Shown here: one piece after another, positions 1 to 8,446 of the stretch | Layout of the letters: every line of letters starts with the position of its first letter | Position numbering within the stretch: position 1 is the stretch's first letter | NCBI RefSeq assembly: GCF_032154225.1 | Contig: NZ_JALDYF010000008.1 | Location: forward strand, 1-64,000 | DNA: 64,000 bases | Reading direction: 5' to 3' | Source of the DNA: Psychrobacillus sp032154225 | Lineage (GTDB): Bacteria > Bacillota > Bacilli > Bacillales_A > Planococcaceae | The notes under the pieces: model-generated | Databases searched by the model: none | Told to the model about the DNA's origin: nothing | Seen by the model: only the letters and a program-made list of their open reading frames with translations | Program-made: the position numbers and the translations under genes

Positions 1-52
1 AAGACACCGCCCTTTCACGGCGGTAACACGGGTTCGAATCCCGTAGGGGTCA
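1..52 (+). tRNA. tRNA-Glu (UUC), 3' part
   Basis: The first 52 bases hold the D-arm end, an anticodon loop reading TTTC flanked by the CCGCC/GGCGG stem, the T-loop GGTTCGAATCC and the acceptor strand AGGGGTC plus discriminator A. This fits tRNA-Glu(UUC) of Bacillales. The 5' part lies before the window and no CCA is encoded. A terminator follows directly, so it is the last gene of its transcript. Confidence 0.9.
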
Positions 53-59
53 TCTTAAA

Positions 60-97
60 AATCCTGTCCATCTTTAATAGATGAACAGGATTTTTTC
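60..97 (+). terminator. Terminator after tRNA-Glu
   Basis: A hairpin AATCCTGTCCATC / GATGAACAGGATT with one mismatch is followed by a run of six T. It ends the tRNA transcript and separates it from the convergent anti-sigma gene. Confidence 0.85.
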
Positions 98-108
98 TTT
101 GTACATAT

Positions 109-1428
109 TTAATCTCTTTCATTCAATGGTATTTTTATCTCTGCTGAACCATTTAAGTAGTTTGGATAACTCCAAAAATACAGGCGAATTGGATTCACTT
201 TATCCTTCATATTAAATGTATAACTCGAATTATTGTAACCACCTTCAGCTGAAATTTGAGAAACTTGTCTTGAGTAAAATTCTTGATTGTTTGCATCAAC
301 TACACTACTAAATAACTCATTGATATGGTTTTCCTTTGATTCTGGATATGTGAAACTAACCGTACTACTATCCTTTATTTCAATATCTAGCGGTGTCAGA
401 TCTGGTACGCTTACAACTTCCTTGTTTTCAAAATCAATTTCCACATAATCTTGTCCTTTTGGCAATGCCTCCACTTTCCCGATGTGAAGCGTTAGGCTTC
501 GCGGCCCTCTAAAATAATTACTTTGAATGAAATAACTCCCTTTTCCTTTACGAAGATCACCAAATCCTGTAGATCCATTCGCTATCTTTCCCCACTCTTC
601 CCCTTTTTCATCCAGTAGCTTCAATTCTCCAAATTGTAAAATTTGCATCGCGTTTGCTTGATCTAGGGCAAGCTTCACCTCAGCACGTAAGGGAGAAATT
701 TTTAGTGATTGGATTATTATCGTTTGATCGTCGATTTCCACTTCTTTATTAATCTCATACAATTTAGATTTTGCTATATCTTTTTTTAATATAAACGGAA
801 TCGAAAAAGTTGTTTCATGTTCATCTTCTAATGTAAAATCCAGACGAAAATTTGGATGATCATAATTAATTCCTTCACTTGCTGTAATTTCAATTTTATC
901 TTCAACAATATTTGTATTTTCCTTACCATACCAGCCGTAACCGATAGCCATTTGGATTGGTAGGTCATTTTGTACCACATTAATATCCTTTGTATTTAAA
1001 TTTGAAATATCATATGGAGCCTCTAATCGATAAGATAATACCATCCCTGATTCATCCGCAATAACACCGAGTAACGTAAATGTTAAGTTATTTTTCGTAT
1101 CTACAATATTCAGCTCTTCATAATAATAATTTTTAAAAATATCTTCTACTCCTTTATCATACGCAATCATTTCTACAAGTGAGGATAAGACCGGAATTTT
1201 AGCTACTGTAGCTGCGAATACTGGTGATACACGAATAGAAGTAACAAATACACATAGTATCGCTGCAATGACCACTAGTTGCTTTAATGATCGAGTTCGA
1301 AATTTTTTCTTATCATGCACTTTTTTTATACCTTGTAAGCGTGCTTGCGAAAGTGCTTCCTTTGGTATAGAAATCGCCTCTAGTTCTCCTGTTAATTTCT
1401 TATACTCATTATCGTCCATTCCATTCAT
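109..1428 (-). CDS. DUF4179-type anti-sigma factor (membrane)
   Basis: A 439-residue protein with a short cytoplasmic N-terminus, one membrane segment at about residues 50-67 and a large outer region, the usual build of DUF4179 proteins that bind an ECF sigma factor and release it on envelope signals. The start overlaps the stop of the upstream sigma factor gene by 4 bases (ATGA), which indicates translational coupling and supports the pairing. The specific signal cannot be read from the sequence. The family call comes from architecture and context. Confidence 0.8.
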   Translation of the reverse strand: MNGMDDNEYKKLTGELEAISIPKEALSQARLQGIKKVHDKKKFRTRSLKQLVVIAAILCVFVTSIRVSPVFAATVAKIPVLSSLVEMIAYDKGVEDIFKNYYYEELNIVDTKNNLTFTLLGVIADESGMVLSYRLEAPYDISNLNTKDINVVQNDLPIQMAIGYGWYGKENTNIVEDKIEITASEGINYDHPNFRLDFTLEDEHETTFSIPFILKKDIAKSKLYEINKEVEIDDQTIIIQSLKISPLRAEVKLALDQANAMQILQFGELKLLDEKGEEWGKIANGSTGFGDLRKGKGSYFIQSNYFRGPRSLTLHIGKVEALPKGQDYVEIDFENKEVVSVPDLTPLDIEIKDSSTVSFTYPESKENHINELFSSVVDANNQEFYSRQVSQISAEGGYNNSSYTFNMKDKVNPIRLYFWSYPNYLNGSAEIKIPLNERD

Positions 1429-1931
1429 TTAGCATCCTCCTCTTTGAAAAATAGGCGTAGTTTTTGAAGCGCAGTATGCAATCTCGATTTCACCGTGCCT
1501 TCTGGGATATTTTGCACTTCTGCGATATCTTGGTTTTTCATATCTCGAAAATATTTCAAAAAAATAAGCTCCTGCTGTTCGTGGGATAACTTTGCTAAGG
1601 CTTCTCTTAATTCTAAGCTTGAGTTGTCATGATATTCTCCAATTTCTACTGTATCTCGAAGTTGCATGCGACTCTTTTTCTTTTGTATGTCATGACACAC
1701 ATTGAGTAAAATCCTCACTAACCAAGTACTTAAATAGGTGGGCTCTTTTACCGTATGTATCTTTCTAAAACTTCGATAGGTTAATTCTTGCATCGCCTCT
1801 ATTGCATCATGCTCATTGTGAAAATAACTGGACGCTATACGATATAGTACATCCTCGAATAATTCATGTATTTCAATAAACGCCTGCTCATCACCAGCAA
1901 TCGCTTTTTTGGCTAGTTCAATTTCCAACAT
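1425..1931 (-). CDS. ECF RNA polymerase sigma factor
   Basis: A 168-residue sigma-70 family protein of ECF size. Region 2 spans about residues 15-90 (helix with TYRSFRKIH, then WLVRILLNVCHD) and region 4 spans about 110-160 (LIFLKYFRDMKNQDIA followed by the recognition helix EGTVKSRLHTALQKLR). No ECF-extra domain is present. An AGGTGAT ribosome binding site precedes the ATG. The gene is cotranscribed with the overlapping anti-sigma gene. About 40 bases upstream, TGAAC and AGTC about 17 bases apart resemble an ECF-type promoter, suggesting autoregulation (inference). Confidence 0.88.
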   Translation of the reverse strand: MLEIELAKKAIAGDEQAFIEIHELFEDVLYRIASSYFHNEHDAIEAMQELTYRSFRKIHTVKEPTYLSTWLVRILLNVCHDIQKKKSRMQLRDTVEIGEYHDNSSLELREALAKLSHEQQELIFLKYFRDMKNQDIAEVQNIPEGTVKSRLHTALQKLRLFFKEEDAK

Positions 1932-2025
1932 ATCACCTCACCTCTTATCCCTCTTTATTATTAGACTCTACTACAAGCAAGTTCGTTCATGCCGAAAAAA
2001 ATTAAGTTCGTACTGTTTTATGACA

Positions 2026-2059
2026 TAAAAAAAGCTAAAAAGCATCTAAGCCCTTTAGC
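2026..2059 (-). terminator. Terminator after the DUF2238 gene
   Basis: On the minus strand a 10-bp stem GCTAAAGGGC / GCTTTTTAGC (two G-U pairs) is followed by a run of T. It closes the yqhH-yqhG-DUF2238 transcript. Confidence 0.75.
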
Positions 2060-2066
2060 ATTAACG

Positions 2067-2117
2067 TCACTTCATATAAAGCAATCCACCATTTAAAATT
2101 TCGATTTTGACTGTAAA
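2067..2117 (-). pseudogene. Duplicate of the yqhG 3' end
   Basis: On the minus strand this stretch reads VKIEILNGGLLYMK followed by a stop, nearly the same as the last residues of the intact yqhG (IKIEIINGGLFYMK-stop at 2789-2830). It has no start or body of its own and lies just past the stop of the DUF2238 gene. It looks like a duplicated target end left by insertion of the DUF2238 gene. Confidence 0.75.
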
Positions 2118-2123
2118 CATTAA

Positions 2124-2750
2124 CTAAACCTTTCCACTCTTGTTTAACATTTTATCATGTAATTTCGAAAAAATGGCTAACGCGAGGATGGAACCTACAA
2201 AAGCTAAAAGCATATCCCATTGTGCATCCCATTTATCTCCTTGCATACCTAAAAAGTCTTTAGATACTTTCCCTCCTTTAGATATTTTAGTACTCAACCA
2301 TTCGACGATTTCATACAATGCAGCGATTGAAAGCACTATGCTAGTACTTATACCAAACAGCCAAGCTCCTTTTACCAATTGCGTATTACGTAACAACACT
2401 TCTCTTATTACAATCGCTAGTAACCCTTTTAAAAAATGACCAAATCGATCATAATTATTTCGTTTTAAATCGAACTCATCTTTTATCCAATTAAATAGCG
2501 GAACTTCTGAGTATGTGTAATGACCGCCGATAAATGTCAGGATAGATAAAAGAGCAATGATAAAATAAGATAGTGTAGTGAAACGGAACTTATTATAAGT
2601 TACGATGACAATGATTATTATAATGACTCCAGGACTAACTTCCGCTAGCCAATCTAAATAATCTGAAGGATTAATAGCCGACCAAACAAAGACCAGTGCA
2701 ACGACTAATAGTAGAGCAAAATGAATCTTTGAGCCTTTATCTAAAATCAC
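2124..2750 (-). CDS. DUF2238 (YjdF-type) membrane protein
   Basis: About 208 residues with five to six hydrophobic segments. Recognisable DUF2238 features are YDRFGHFLKG and YEIVEWL in the membrane core and the conserved GMQGDKWDAQWDM loop before the last helix. The biochemical role of the family is unknown to me. Two GTG starts are possible. The one at 2759 sits directly against the AAGGAG sequence, so the second, at 2750, has better spacing. It follows yqhG by about 30 bases on the same strand and is flanked by a duplicate of the yqhG 3' end, which suggests later insertion. Confidence 0.8.
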   Translation of the reverse strand: MILDKGSKIHFALLLVVALVFVWSAINPSDYLDWLAEVSPGVIIIIIVIVTYNKFRFTTLSYFIIALLSILTFIGGHYTYSEVPLFNWIKDEFDLKRNNYDRFGHFLKGLLAIVIREVLLRNTQLVKGAWLFGISTSIVLSIAALYEIVEWLSTKISKGGKVSKDFLGMQGDKWDAQWDMLLAFVGSILALAIFSKLHDKMLNKSGKV

Positions 2751-2788
2751 TGTATGCACTCCTTACTGCATGTCGCTATAAATCAACT

Positions 2789-3571
2789 TCACTTCATATA
2801 AAATAGTCCACCATTTATTATTTCAATTTTAATGCGAGCTTCGTATTGTTCTTTCATTGCTTGCTTCTCCATCTCGTAACATTCTGGCTTGTTCTCCATC
2901 CCTTCATAGAAATATTCTAGTATGTCCTGATCCTTTTGCCATCTCCCTTTCGCTTCCTCGGCCCATAAGTGATCATCTTGTTCGATAATCTGTTCAATTA
3001 TCTTATCCAATCGTTCAAGACCCCGAACAGGCTTTATAATAAACGGCAAATTAAATGTATGCTTTGACTGATATGTTTCTAAATTCACTTCATGTAACGA
3101 TTCTTGAAAATCCTCTCTCACAATACCTGTAATTAAATTAATTCCGAAAGAATAAAGCATTTCCATTGTTTGATCGCTATAATACGATACTTTATAATTC
3201 ACACCTAACCAAGGAGTCAAAATGGTTTGCGCTTCTCCTTTTCCCAAAACTCTCTCATACATTAGTACAAATGCCCCTAACTCCTTCGTGGTTTGAAACA
3301 ATCGATTCAGCCGAGGAGAACCAAAATGGACAACTTCACCTTTTACGTCCGCACCTAGCTTGTTTTGATCTGTGATTAAATTTAATAAAGCTGGGTTCGG
3401 TACACCTCCCGTACTTTCTATATTTCTCCAATAAAAAGGACGATTCATAATCTTTTTATCCATATCTATCGTTAATTGAACAGTAATATAATCAGGATGA
3501 TTCGATAATATTTGGCAGCTCGTTTCTTTAAAAAATACCGACAAATACTTGTGCACTTGCTGCGGATACAT
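2789..3571 (-). CDS. yqhG: YqhG family protein
   Basis: About 260 residues, the usual YqhG length. The protein is soluble, has no signal peptide and begins HMYPQQVHKYLSVFF. In Bacillus subtilis yqhG lies next to the SNF2 helicase gene yqhH, and the same order is seen here, which is the main support for the name. Function is unknown. AAGGAGA lies 6 bases before the ATG at 3571, so this start is preferred over the ATG at 3577. The C-terminal residues are duplicated downstream at 2067-2117. Confidence 0.82.
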   Translation of the reverse strand: MYPQQVHKYLSVFFKETSCQILSNHPDYITVQLTIDMDKKIMNRPFYWRNIESTGGVPNPALLNLITDQNKLGADVKGEVVHFGSPRLNRLFQTTKELGAFVLMYERVLGKGEAQTILTPWLGVNYKVSYYSDQTMEMLYSFGINLITGIVREDFQESLHEVNLETYQSKHTFNLPFIIKPVRGLERLDKIIEQIIEQDDHLWAEEAKGRWQKDQDILEYFYEGMENKPECYEMEKQAMKEQYEARIKIEIINGGLFYMK

Positions 3572-3608
3572 ATGCATTCTCCTTTTATATTTTCAGCTTA
3601 AACAGACT

Positions 3609-5117
3609 TTAGAAAGTGGATAAAATATCATCCAACTCTCCCACCACTTTTTCAAAAACATCAATTTTTGCATAAAGAAAATCCAAAATATTCTGTTCGA
3701 TCGTATTATTAATCGCTAAATTATAAATATGCACGTCGTACTCCTGCCCTAGCCGATGAACACGACCAATTCGCTGCTCTAACTTCATCGGATTCCAAGG
3801 TAAATCATAATTGATAACATGATGGCAAAACTGTAGGTTAATACCTTCCCCACCTGATTCCGTTGCAATTAAAACTTGCGCTTGTTCTTGAAATAAACGC
3901 TTCATCCAATCACGTTTACTTTTGCTGAACTTTCCATTAAAAAGGACACTTGTAATTCCTTTTGTATTTAAATACCATTGCAAATAAGCTTGCGTAGCAC
4001 GATACTCTGTAAAAATAATTACTTTATCATTTGCCTCGGTAATAATTTCGTACGCTTTTTCTACTTTTGAGTTTATTTCCAATGCCATTAATTTTTGAAT
4101 TACTGTTTCTACGTGGTCTATTTCCTCTTCGTTCGTACAATTTTGACGCATTTTATTTAAAGTTAAGTATGTCGCTTCCTTGCTACTGCACATTTCTTTT
4201 TGTAGTGTAATCATCGAAAATGCACCAGAAAAAACAGGGGAAATATTTTTAAGGTCGACAATTAAATCATAAACCTCTTTTTCTTCTTCACTAAATTCTA
4301 TTGGAATGATTTGCACTCGACGATTTGTCCATTCGATTCCGGTATTTTGCCTTCTATTTCTCACCATTACTTGTTTAACTAATTCTTTTAAATAATCATC
4401 ATGCTTACTATCAGAAAATGATGATTGAAATGCCTCAAGATTACCTAGATGACCGGGTTTCAATAAAGATATAAGATAAAATAATTCAAACACGTCATTT
4501 TGTACTGGCGTTGCAGTTAGCAACAAACAAAACTTTTTCTTTAAACTTTGCACAAACTCGTAAATTTGGGTTTTATGATTTTTAAGTTTATGTGCTTCAT
4601 CAATAATAATCATGTCATAGTTTTGCGCGTGAATCAGTTCTCTATGTGGGCTCCTCTTTGCCGTATCCATACTCATGACAACGATGTCGTAATATTCTAT
4701 TGGTGTGTTTTTTCTATAAGGAATTGCTGGAATATAAAATTTATAATTCAACTCTTCAACCCATTGATTAATCAAAGAAGCTGGTGCTAAAATCAACGCT
4801 TTTTTGACAAGCCCACGAATTAAGTATTCTTTCAATATCAATCCAGCCTCAATTGTTTTACCAAGACCAACTTCATCTGCCAGAATTGCTTTTCCATTCA
4901 TCCGTTCGATAACTGTTTCAGCTGCTTCTAATTGGTGTGCAAGAGGAGTTAAATTCGGTAAATATTTGGGAGATTGTAGGCCGGAGAAATCAGAGATAAT
5001 ATTAGCTTTTACTACTTCATAGCTCATTTTATAAAGCTCCCAATTATTCCATGGTTCTACATTGTCCAATCTATTCATAAAGCCTTCTTTCCACTCAGTT
5101 GACCTTTCTATCTTCAT
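3609..5117 (-). CDS. yqhH: SNF2-family DEAD/DEAH helicase (YqhH)
   Basis: A roughly 500-residue SNF2/RapA-type ATPase. Motif I is DEVGLGKT (about residue 85), motif II is IIIDEAHKLKN (about 175), motif III is LLTATPVQN, and the C-terminal helicase lobe carries GGEGINLQFCH and the motif VI region QRIGRVHRLGQ. No SWIM or extra DNA-binding domain is seen. Proteins of this group translocate on double-stranded DNA or displace RNA polymerase; the role of YqhH itself is not established. GAGGTG precedes the ATG at 5117. Only about 37 bases separate it from yqhG, so the two are an operon. Confidence 0.88.
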   Translation of the reverse strand: MKIERSTEWKEGFMNRLDNVEPWNNWELYKMSYEVVKANIISDFSGLQSPKYLPNLTPLAHQLEAAETVIERMNGKAILADEVGLGKTIEAGLILKEYLIRGLVKKALILAPASLINQWVEELNYKFYIPAIPYRKNTPIEYYDIVVMSMDTAKRSPHRELIHAQNYDMIIIDEAHKLKNHKTQIYEFVQSLKKKFCLLLTATPVQNDVFELFYLISLLKPGHLGNLEAFQSSFSDSKHDDYLKELVKQVMVRNRRQNTGIEWTNRRVQIIPIEFSEEEKEVYDLIVDLKNISPVFSGAFSMITLQKEMCSSKEATYLTLNKMRQNCTNEEEIDHVETVIQKLMALEINSKVEKAYEIITEANDKVIIFTEYRATQAYLQWYLNTKGITSVLFNGKFSKSKRDWMKRLFQEQAQVLIATESGGEGINLQFCHHVINYDLPWNPMKLEQRIGRVHRLGQEYDVHIYNLAINNTIEQNILDFLYAKIDVFEKVVGELDDILSTF

Positions 5118-5183
5118 CAACATCACCTCATGCTACTTTTGTCTTTCTTAAGTTGCCCCAAAATGATGATTGAATGCATCTTT

Positions 5184-5402
5184 TCAAGATTTGTTTATTC
5201 TATGATATTCGGATATTTGAATCACTCGAACATCCCGTGTATTTAATTCATGATAAATTCCTCTGCTGTCTCGAAATGAAATGTATTGATCTCGTTCATT
5301 TTGAACTAGCTCTTCCGCTATTTCTTGGCTTTCCAAATGAATAAACCTTCTTATGTAATGTTCCTCATCAAAAAAGTATGTTACTTTGAATTCTTTCACC
5401 AC
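5184..5402 (-). CDS. Small hypothetical protein, 72 aa
   Basis: A charged, soluble 72-residue protein with no membrane segment or cysteine motif. I do not recognise a family. It is supported by an AGGAGA ribosome binding site 5 bases before a GTG start and by its place just upstream of yqhH on the same strand (gap about 65 bases). It could be the first gene of the yqhH operon. Confidence 0.55.
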   Translation of the reverse strand: MVKEFKVTYFFDEEHYIRRFIHLESQEIAEELVQNERDQYISFRDSRGIYHELNTRDVRVIQISEYHRINKS

Positions 5403-5608
5403 TTTTATCTCCTAACAGTTAGTTGACTTCATGCAATAGTATCTTATTTTCCCCAGTTTTCTTTAGAATATCCAAAGCTTCATGGTTTAGTTTTTTATTG
5501 TCTAGATTAGGGTTTTTCAAACTTTCAAAAACTGCTCAATGTACTAGAAATTCTGTTAGAATGGGGATAGTCATTTTATTAAATTTGAATTGGAATGGTG
5601 ATTAAACA

Positions 5609-6484
5609 TTGAAAACGTTTAAAAAAATGTATATTGAAATTACAAGCGTTTGTAACCTTGCTTGTAGCTTTTGCCCTCCTACTAGTCGAAAGGCAAATAT
5701 TATCAAATTAGATGCGTTTAATAATATACTTGATCAGATTAAAGACCATACAAAATATATTTATCTCCATGTTAAAGGAGAGCCTCTCCTACACCCTAGA
5801 GTCGATCAGTTGCTAGATGCCAGCCACGCCAAAGGATTTAAAGTAAATATCACGACAAACGGGACACTTATTCAAAAAAATAGGCATAAGCTTTTAGGTA
5901 AACCAGCACTACGACAAATGAATTTCTCCCTTCATAGCTTCGACGGACATGAAGGATCAACAAATCGTGAGCAATATTTGTCGACCATTCTGTCCTTTGC
6001 CAAAGAAGCTGCGGAACAAGGCGTTATTATTTCATTTAGATTATGGAATTTACAGCGAGATAATGCTACAAGTGAAGATAAAAGACGAAACCAAGAAACA
6101 TTAACAATCTTGGAGCAAGAATTTAATCTCGATTACAAAATTGAAGAAAAAGTCGTGCCTGGAAGCGGCATTAAAATTGCGGAAAGAATTTATATTAACC
6201 AGGATCACGAATTCCAATGGCCTAGTTTACTTGCACCAGAAGACGATGGGAAAGGATTTTGCCACGCACTTCGTAGCCAAGCAGCTATTCTTGTAGATGG
6301 AACAGTTGTCCCTTGCTGTCTTGACGGGGAAGGCGTTATTAACCTCGGCAATATCAATAAAACCCCTTTCTCTGAAATTGTAGAAAGTGAACGAGCAAAT
6401 AATCTTTACGATGGTTTTACTAGACGGGAAGCTGTCGAAGAAATGTGTAGAAAATGCGGATTTAGACAGAGATTTGGAGTTTAA
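5609..6484 (+). CDS. Radical SAM/SPASM-type protein
   Basis: A 291-residue radical SAM enzyme. The cluster motif C15-x3-C19-x2-C22 lies in CNLACSFC, and a glycine-rich SAM contact region (KGEPLLHP) follows. The C-terminal part has further cysteines (FCHAL, VPCCLD, MCRKCGF), fitting a SPASM-like auxiliary iron-sulfur cluster. Substrate is unknown, and no peptide precursor or maturase partner lies nearby. The TTG start follows GGTGAT. The next gene, a purine nucleoside phosphorylase, begins about 20 bases after the stop and has its own AGGAGG, so cotranscription is likely. Confidence 0.82.
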   Translation: MKTFKKMYIEITSVCNLACSFCPPTSRKANIIKLDAFNNILDQIKDHTKYIYLHVKGEPLLHPRVDQLLDASHAKGFKVNITTNGTLIQKNRHKLLGKPALRQMNFSLHSFDGHEGSTNREQYLSTILSFAKEAAEQGVIISFRLWNLQRDNATSEDKRRNQETLTILEQEFNLDYKIEEKVVPGSGIKIAERIYINQDHEFQWPSLLAPEDDGKGFCHALRSQAAILVDGTVVPCCLDGEGVINLGNINKTPFSEIVESERANNLYDGFTRREAVEEMCRKCGFRQRFGV

Positions 6485-6506
6485 ACATTTTTAGGAGGAA
6501 TTATTC

Positions 6507-7325
6507 ATGCATAACATTCAAGATATTATAGAAACTAGAGATTTTATTATGAGCAAGACAAACGATCGTCCTATGGTCGGAATGATTTTAGGATCAGGCT
6601 TAGGAACGCTTGCGGACGAAATTAAAAACCCTGTCAAAATCCCTTATAGCGAAATTCCCCATTTTGCAAAATCGGAAGCAATCGGACATGCAAACGAACT
6701 TGTTATTGGTGAGTTAAACGGAAAAATCGTGGCCGCTATGAAAGGACGTTTTCATTATTATGAAGGATATACTTTAGATGAAGTAACCTTCCCAGTACGT
6801 GTTATGAAAGCGTTAGGTATAGAAAATTTAATCATTACAAATGCTTGCGGTGCTGTTAATACAAGCTTCATCCCTGGAGATTTGATGATTATTACAGACC
6901 ATCTTAATTTAGTTGGTACTAATCCATTAATGGGACCAAACAACGATGAATTAGGAACTCGTTTCCCTGACTTATCGCAAGTGTATAACAAGGAACTACG
7001 TACTATCGCCGAAACAGTAGCGAGCGAACAAAATATACCTTTGCAGCATGGTGTCTATGCTTGGTGGAGTGGTCCAGCCTATGAGACTCCAGCGGAAATC
7101 CGTATGATTCGTACATTAGGAGCTGATGCTGTCGGCATGTCAACAGTACCTGAAGCTATTGTTGCAACACATGCAAATATGAAAGTACTCGGTATTTCTT
7201 GCTTAACGAATATGGCGTGTGGAATATTAGACCAACCACTAAACCACAACGAAGTAATTGAAGTTGCTGGAAAAGTTAATGCCAAATTTGTTGGATTAGT
7301 TAAAGGTATTTTACAAGAGATTTAA
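6507..7325 (+). CDS. punA: Purine-nucleoside phosphorylase (PNP-II type)
   Basis: A 272-residue trimeric-type PNP that cleaves inosine and guanosine with phosphate to base plus ribose-1-phosphate. Visible motifs are the phosphate loop GSGLG (about 29-33), GRFHYYEG, GPAYETPAE (purine-binding Glu), VGMSTVPE, and SCLTNMACG with the purine-contacting Asn. The variants NACGAVN (usually NAAGG/A) and GVYAWWSGP (usually GVYAxxxGP) are unusual but leave catalytic residues in place. It corresponds to pupG/punA of Bacillus subtilis. Here it follows a radical SAM gene rather than drm. Confidence 0.93.
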   Translation: MHNIQDIIETRDFIMSKTNDRPMVGMILGSGLGTLADEIKNPVKIPYSEIPHFAKSEAIGHANELVIGELNGKIVAAMKGRFHYYEGYTLDEVTFPVRVMKALGIENLIITNACGAVNTSFIPGDLMIITDHLNLVGTNPLMGPNNDELGTRFPDLSQVYNKELRTIAETVASEQNIPLQHGVYAWWSGPAYETPAEIRMIRTLGADAVGMSTVPEAIVATHANMKVLGISCLTNMACGILDQPLNHNEVIEVAGKVNAKFVGLVKGILQEI

Positions 7326-7388
7326 CAAGTTGTTTGAATACTTTTTAAAATGCATGGTAAGATGAAATCATAAAGGGGAGTGATTTTA

Positions 7389-8201
7389 GTGGATTTTATA
7401 ACACTTAGCAATGGCTTGAAAATTCCACAGATTGGTTTTGGTGTGTGGAGAGTTGATAATGATACAGAGGCACCAGCTGCAGTCGCAGAAGCACTTCGCG
7501 TAGGTTATCGCCATATTGATACAGCAGCAGTTTATAAAAATGAAGAAGGTGTCGCAAAAGGTATTGCCACTTCTGGAGTTCCACGTGCAGACATATTCCT
7601 AACGTCAAAAATTTGGAACGATGATATCCGCTCCGGTCGTACGAAAGAAGCATACCAAGAATCGCTCAATCGCCTGAATACAGATTACCTAGACCTTTGT
7701 TTACTACATTGGCCAGTCGATGGTATCGTAGAAGCATGGCATGCACTTGTCGAATTATATGAAGAAGGCAAAGTAAAAGCAATTGGAGTTTCTAATTTCA
7801 AGCAGCACCATTTGGAACAGTTAAAAAATGCTGGCCTAATGACACCAATGGTCAACCAAATTGAGCTGCATCCACAACTTCCTCAAAAAGAGTTTGTAGC
7901 ATACTTAAAAAATGAAGGCATTCATGTAGAAGCATGGAGCCCATTAATGCAAGGAAAGTTCATGGACATCGAACTATTCCATGACCTAGCAAATAAATAC
8001 AGTAAAGCACCATCACAAATCGTGCTTCGCTGGCATTTACAATCAGGACATATTGCCTTACCAAAATCGGTAACACCAAGCCGTATCCAAGAAAACTTAA
8101 ACGTTTTTGACTTCGAATTATCTACAGAAGATATAGCAGCAATTGATACAATCGCATCAAACGTGCGTATCGGTCCAGATCCAGACGAAATCGATTTTTA
8201 A
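7389..8201 (+). CDS. Aldo/keto reductase
   Basis: About 270 residues, full length for an NADPH-dependent aldo/keto reductase barrel of the AKR5-like bacterial group (YtbE/YvgN type). The catalytic tetrad is visible: Asp in HIDTA, Tyr in AVYKNE, Lys in LTSKIW and His in LLHWPVD. Cofactor-binding residues follow in IALPKSVTPSRIQENL. The likely start is GTG at 7389, with AGGGGAG 8 bases upstream; an earlier GTG at 7380 overlaps that site. A hairpin terminator follows. Natural substrate unknown. Confidence 0.9.
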   Translation: MDFITLSNGLKIPQIGFGVWRVDNDTEAPAAVAEALRVGYRHIDTAAVYKNEEGVAKGIATSGVPRADIFLTSKIWNDDIRSGRTKEAYQESLNRLNTDYLDLCLLHWPVDGIVEAWHALVELYEEGKVKAIGVSNFKQHHLEQLKNAGLMTPMVNQIELHPQLPQKEFVAYLKNEGIHVEAWSPLMQGKFMDIELFHDLANKYSKAPSQIVLRWHLQSGHIALPKSVTPSRIQENLNVFDFELSTEDIAAIDTIASNVRIGPDPDEIDF

Positions 8202-8236
8202 AAAGAAAAATGGCAGGTACCTTTACGCCTAGCTTT

Positions 8237-8286
8237 AAGATTGTAGTCGAACTCAGATACTTGGGTTTATCTACAATCTTTTTTGT
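8237..8286 (+). terminator. Terminator after the aldo/keto reductase
   Basis: A perfect 10-bp stem AAGATTGTAG / CTACAATCTT with a roughly 24-base loop is followed by a T run. Confidence 0.85.
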
Positions 8287-8446
8287 TTTGAAACGGAATC
8301 CTACTACTAATGTCTATCCATATATTAACCTTACTCCTTTAAATGATGTTTCTTTGCTAATATTGCAAAAATTTAATAAATAACATTGTATATTCCCCAT
8401 TCTTTCTTTACTATTGATTTATATAAACTATTAGAAGAGGTATATT

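Noticed and set aside
5423..5605. 60-codon open frame before the radical SAM gene
   Set aside because: No ribosome binding site and low-complexity composition; it fills the promoter region of the next gene.
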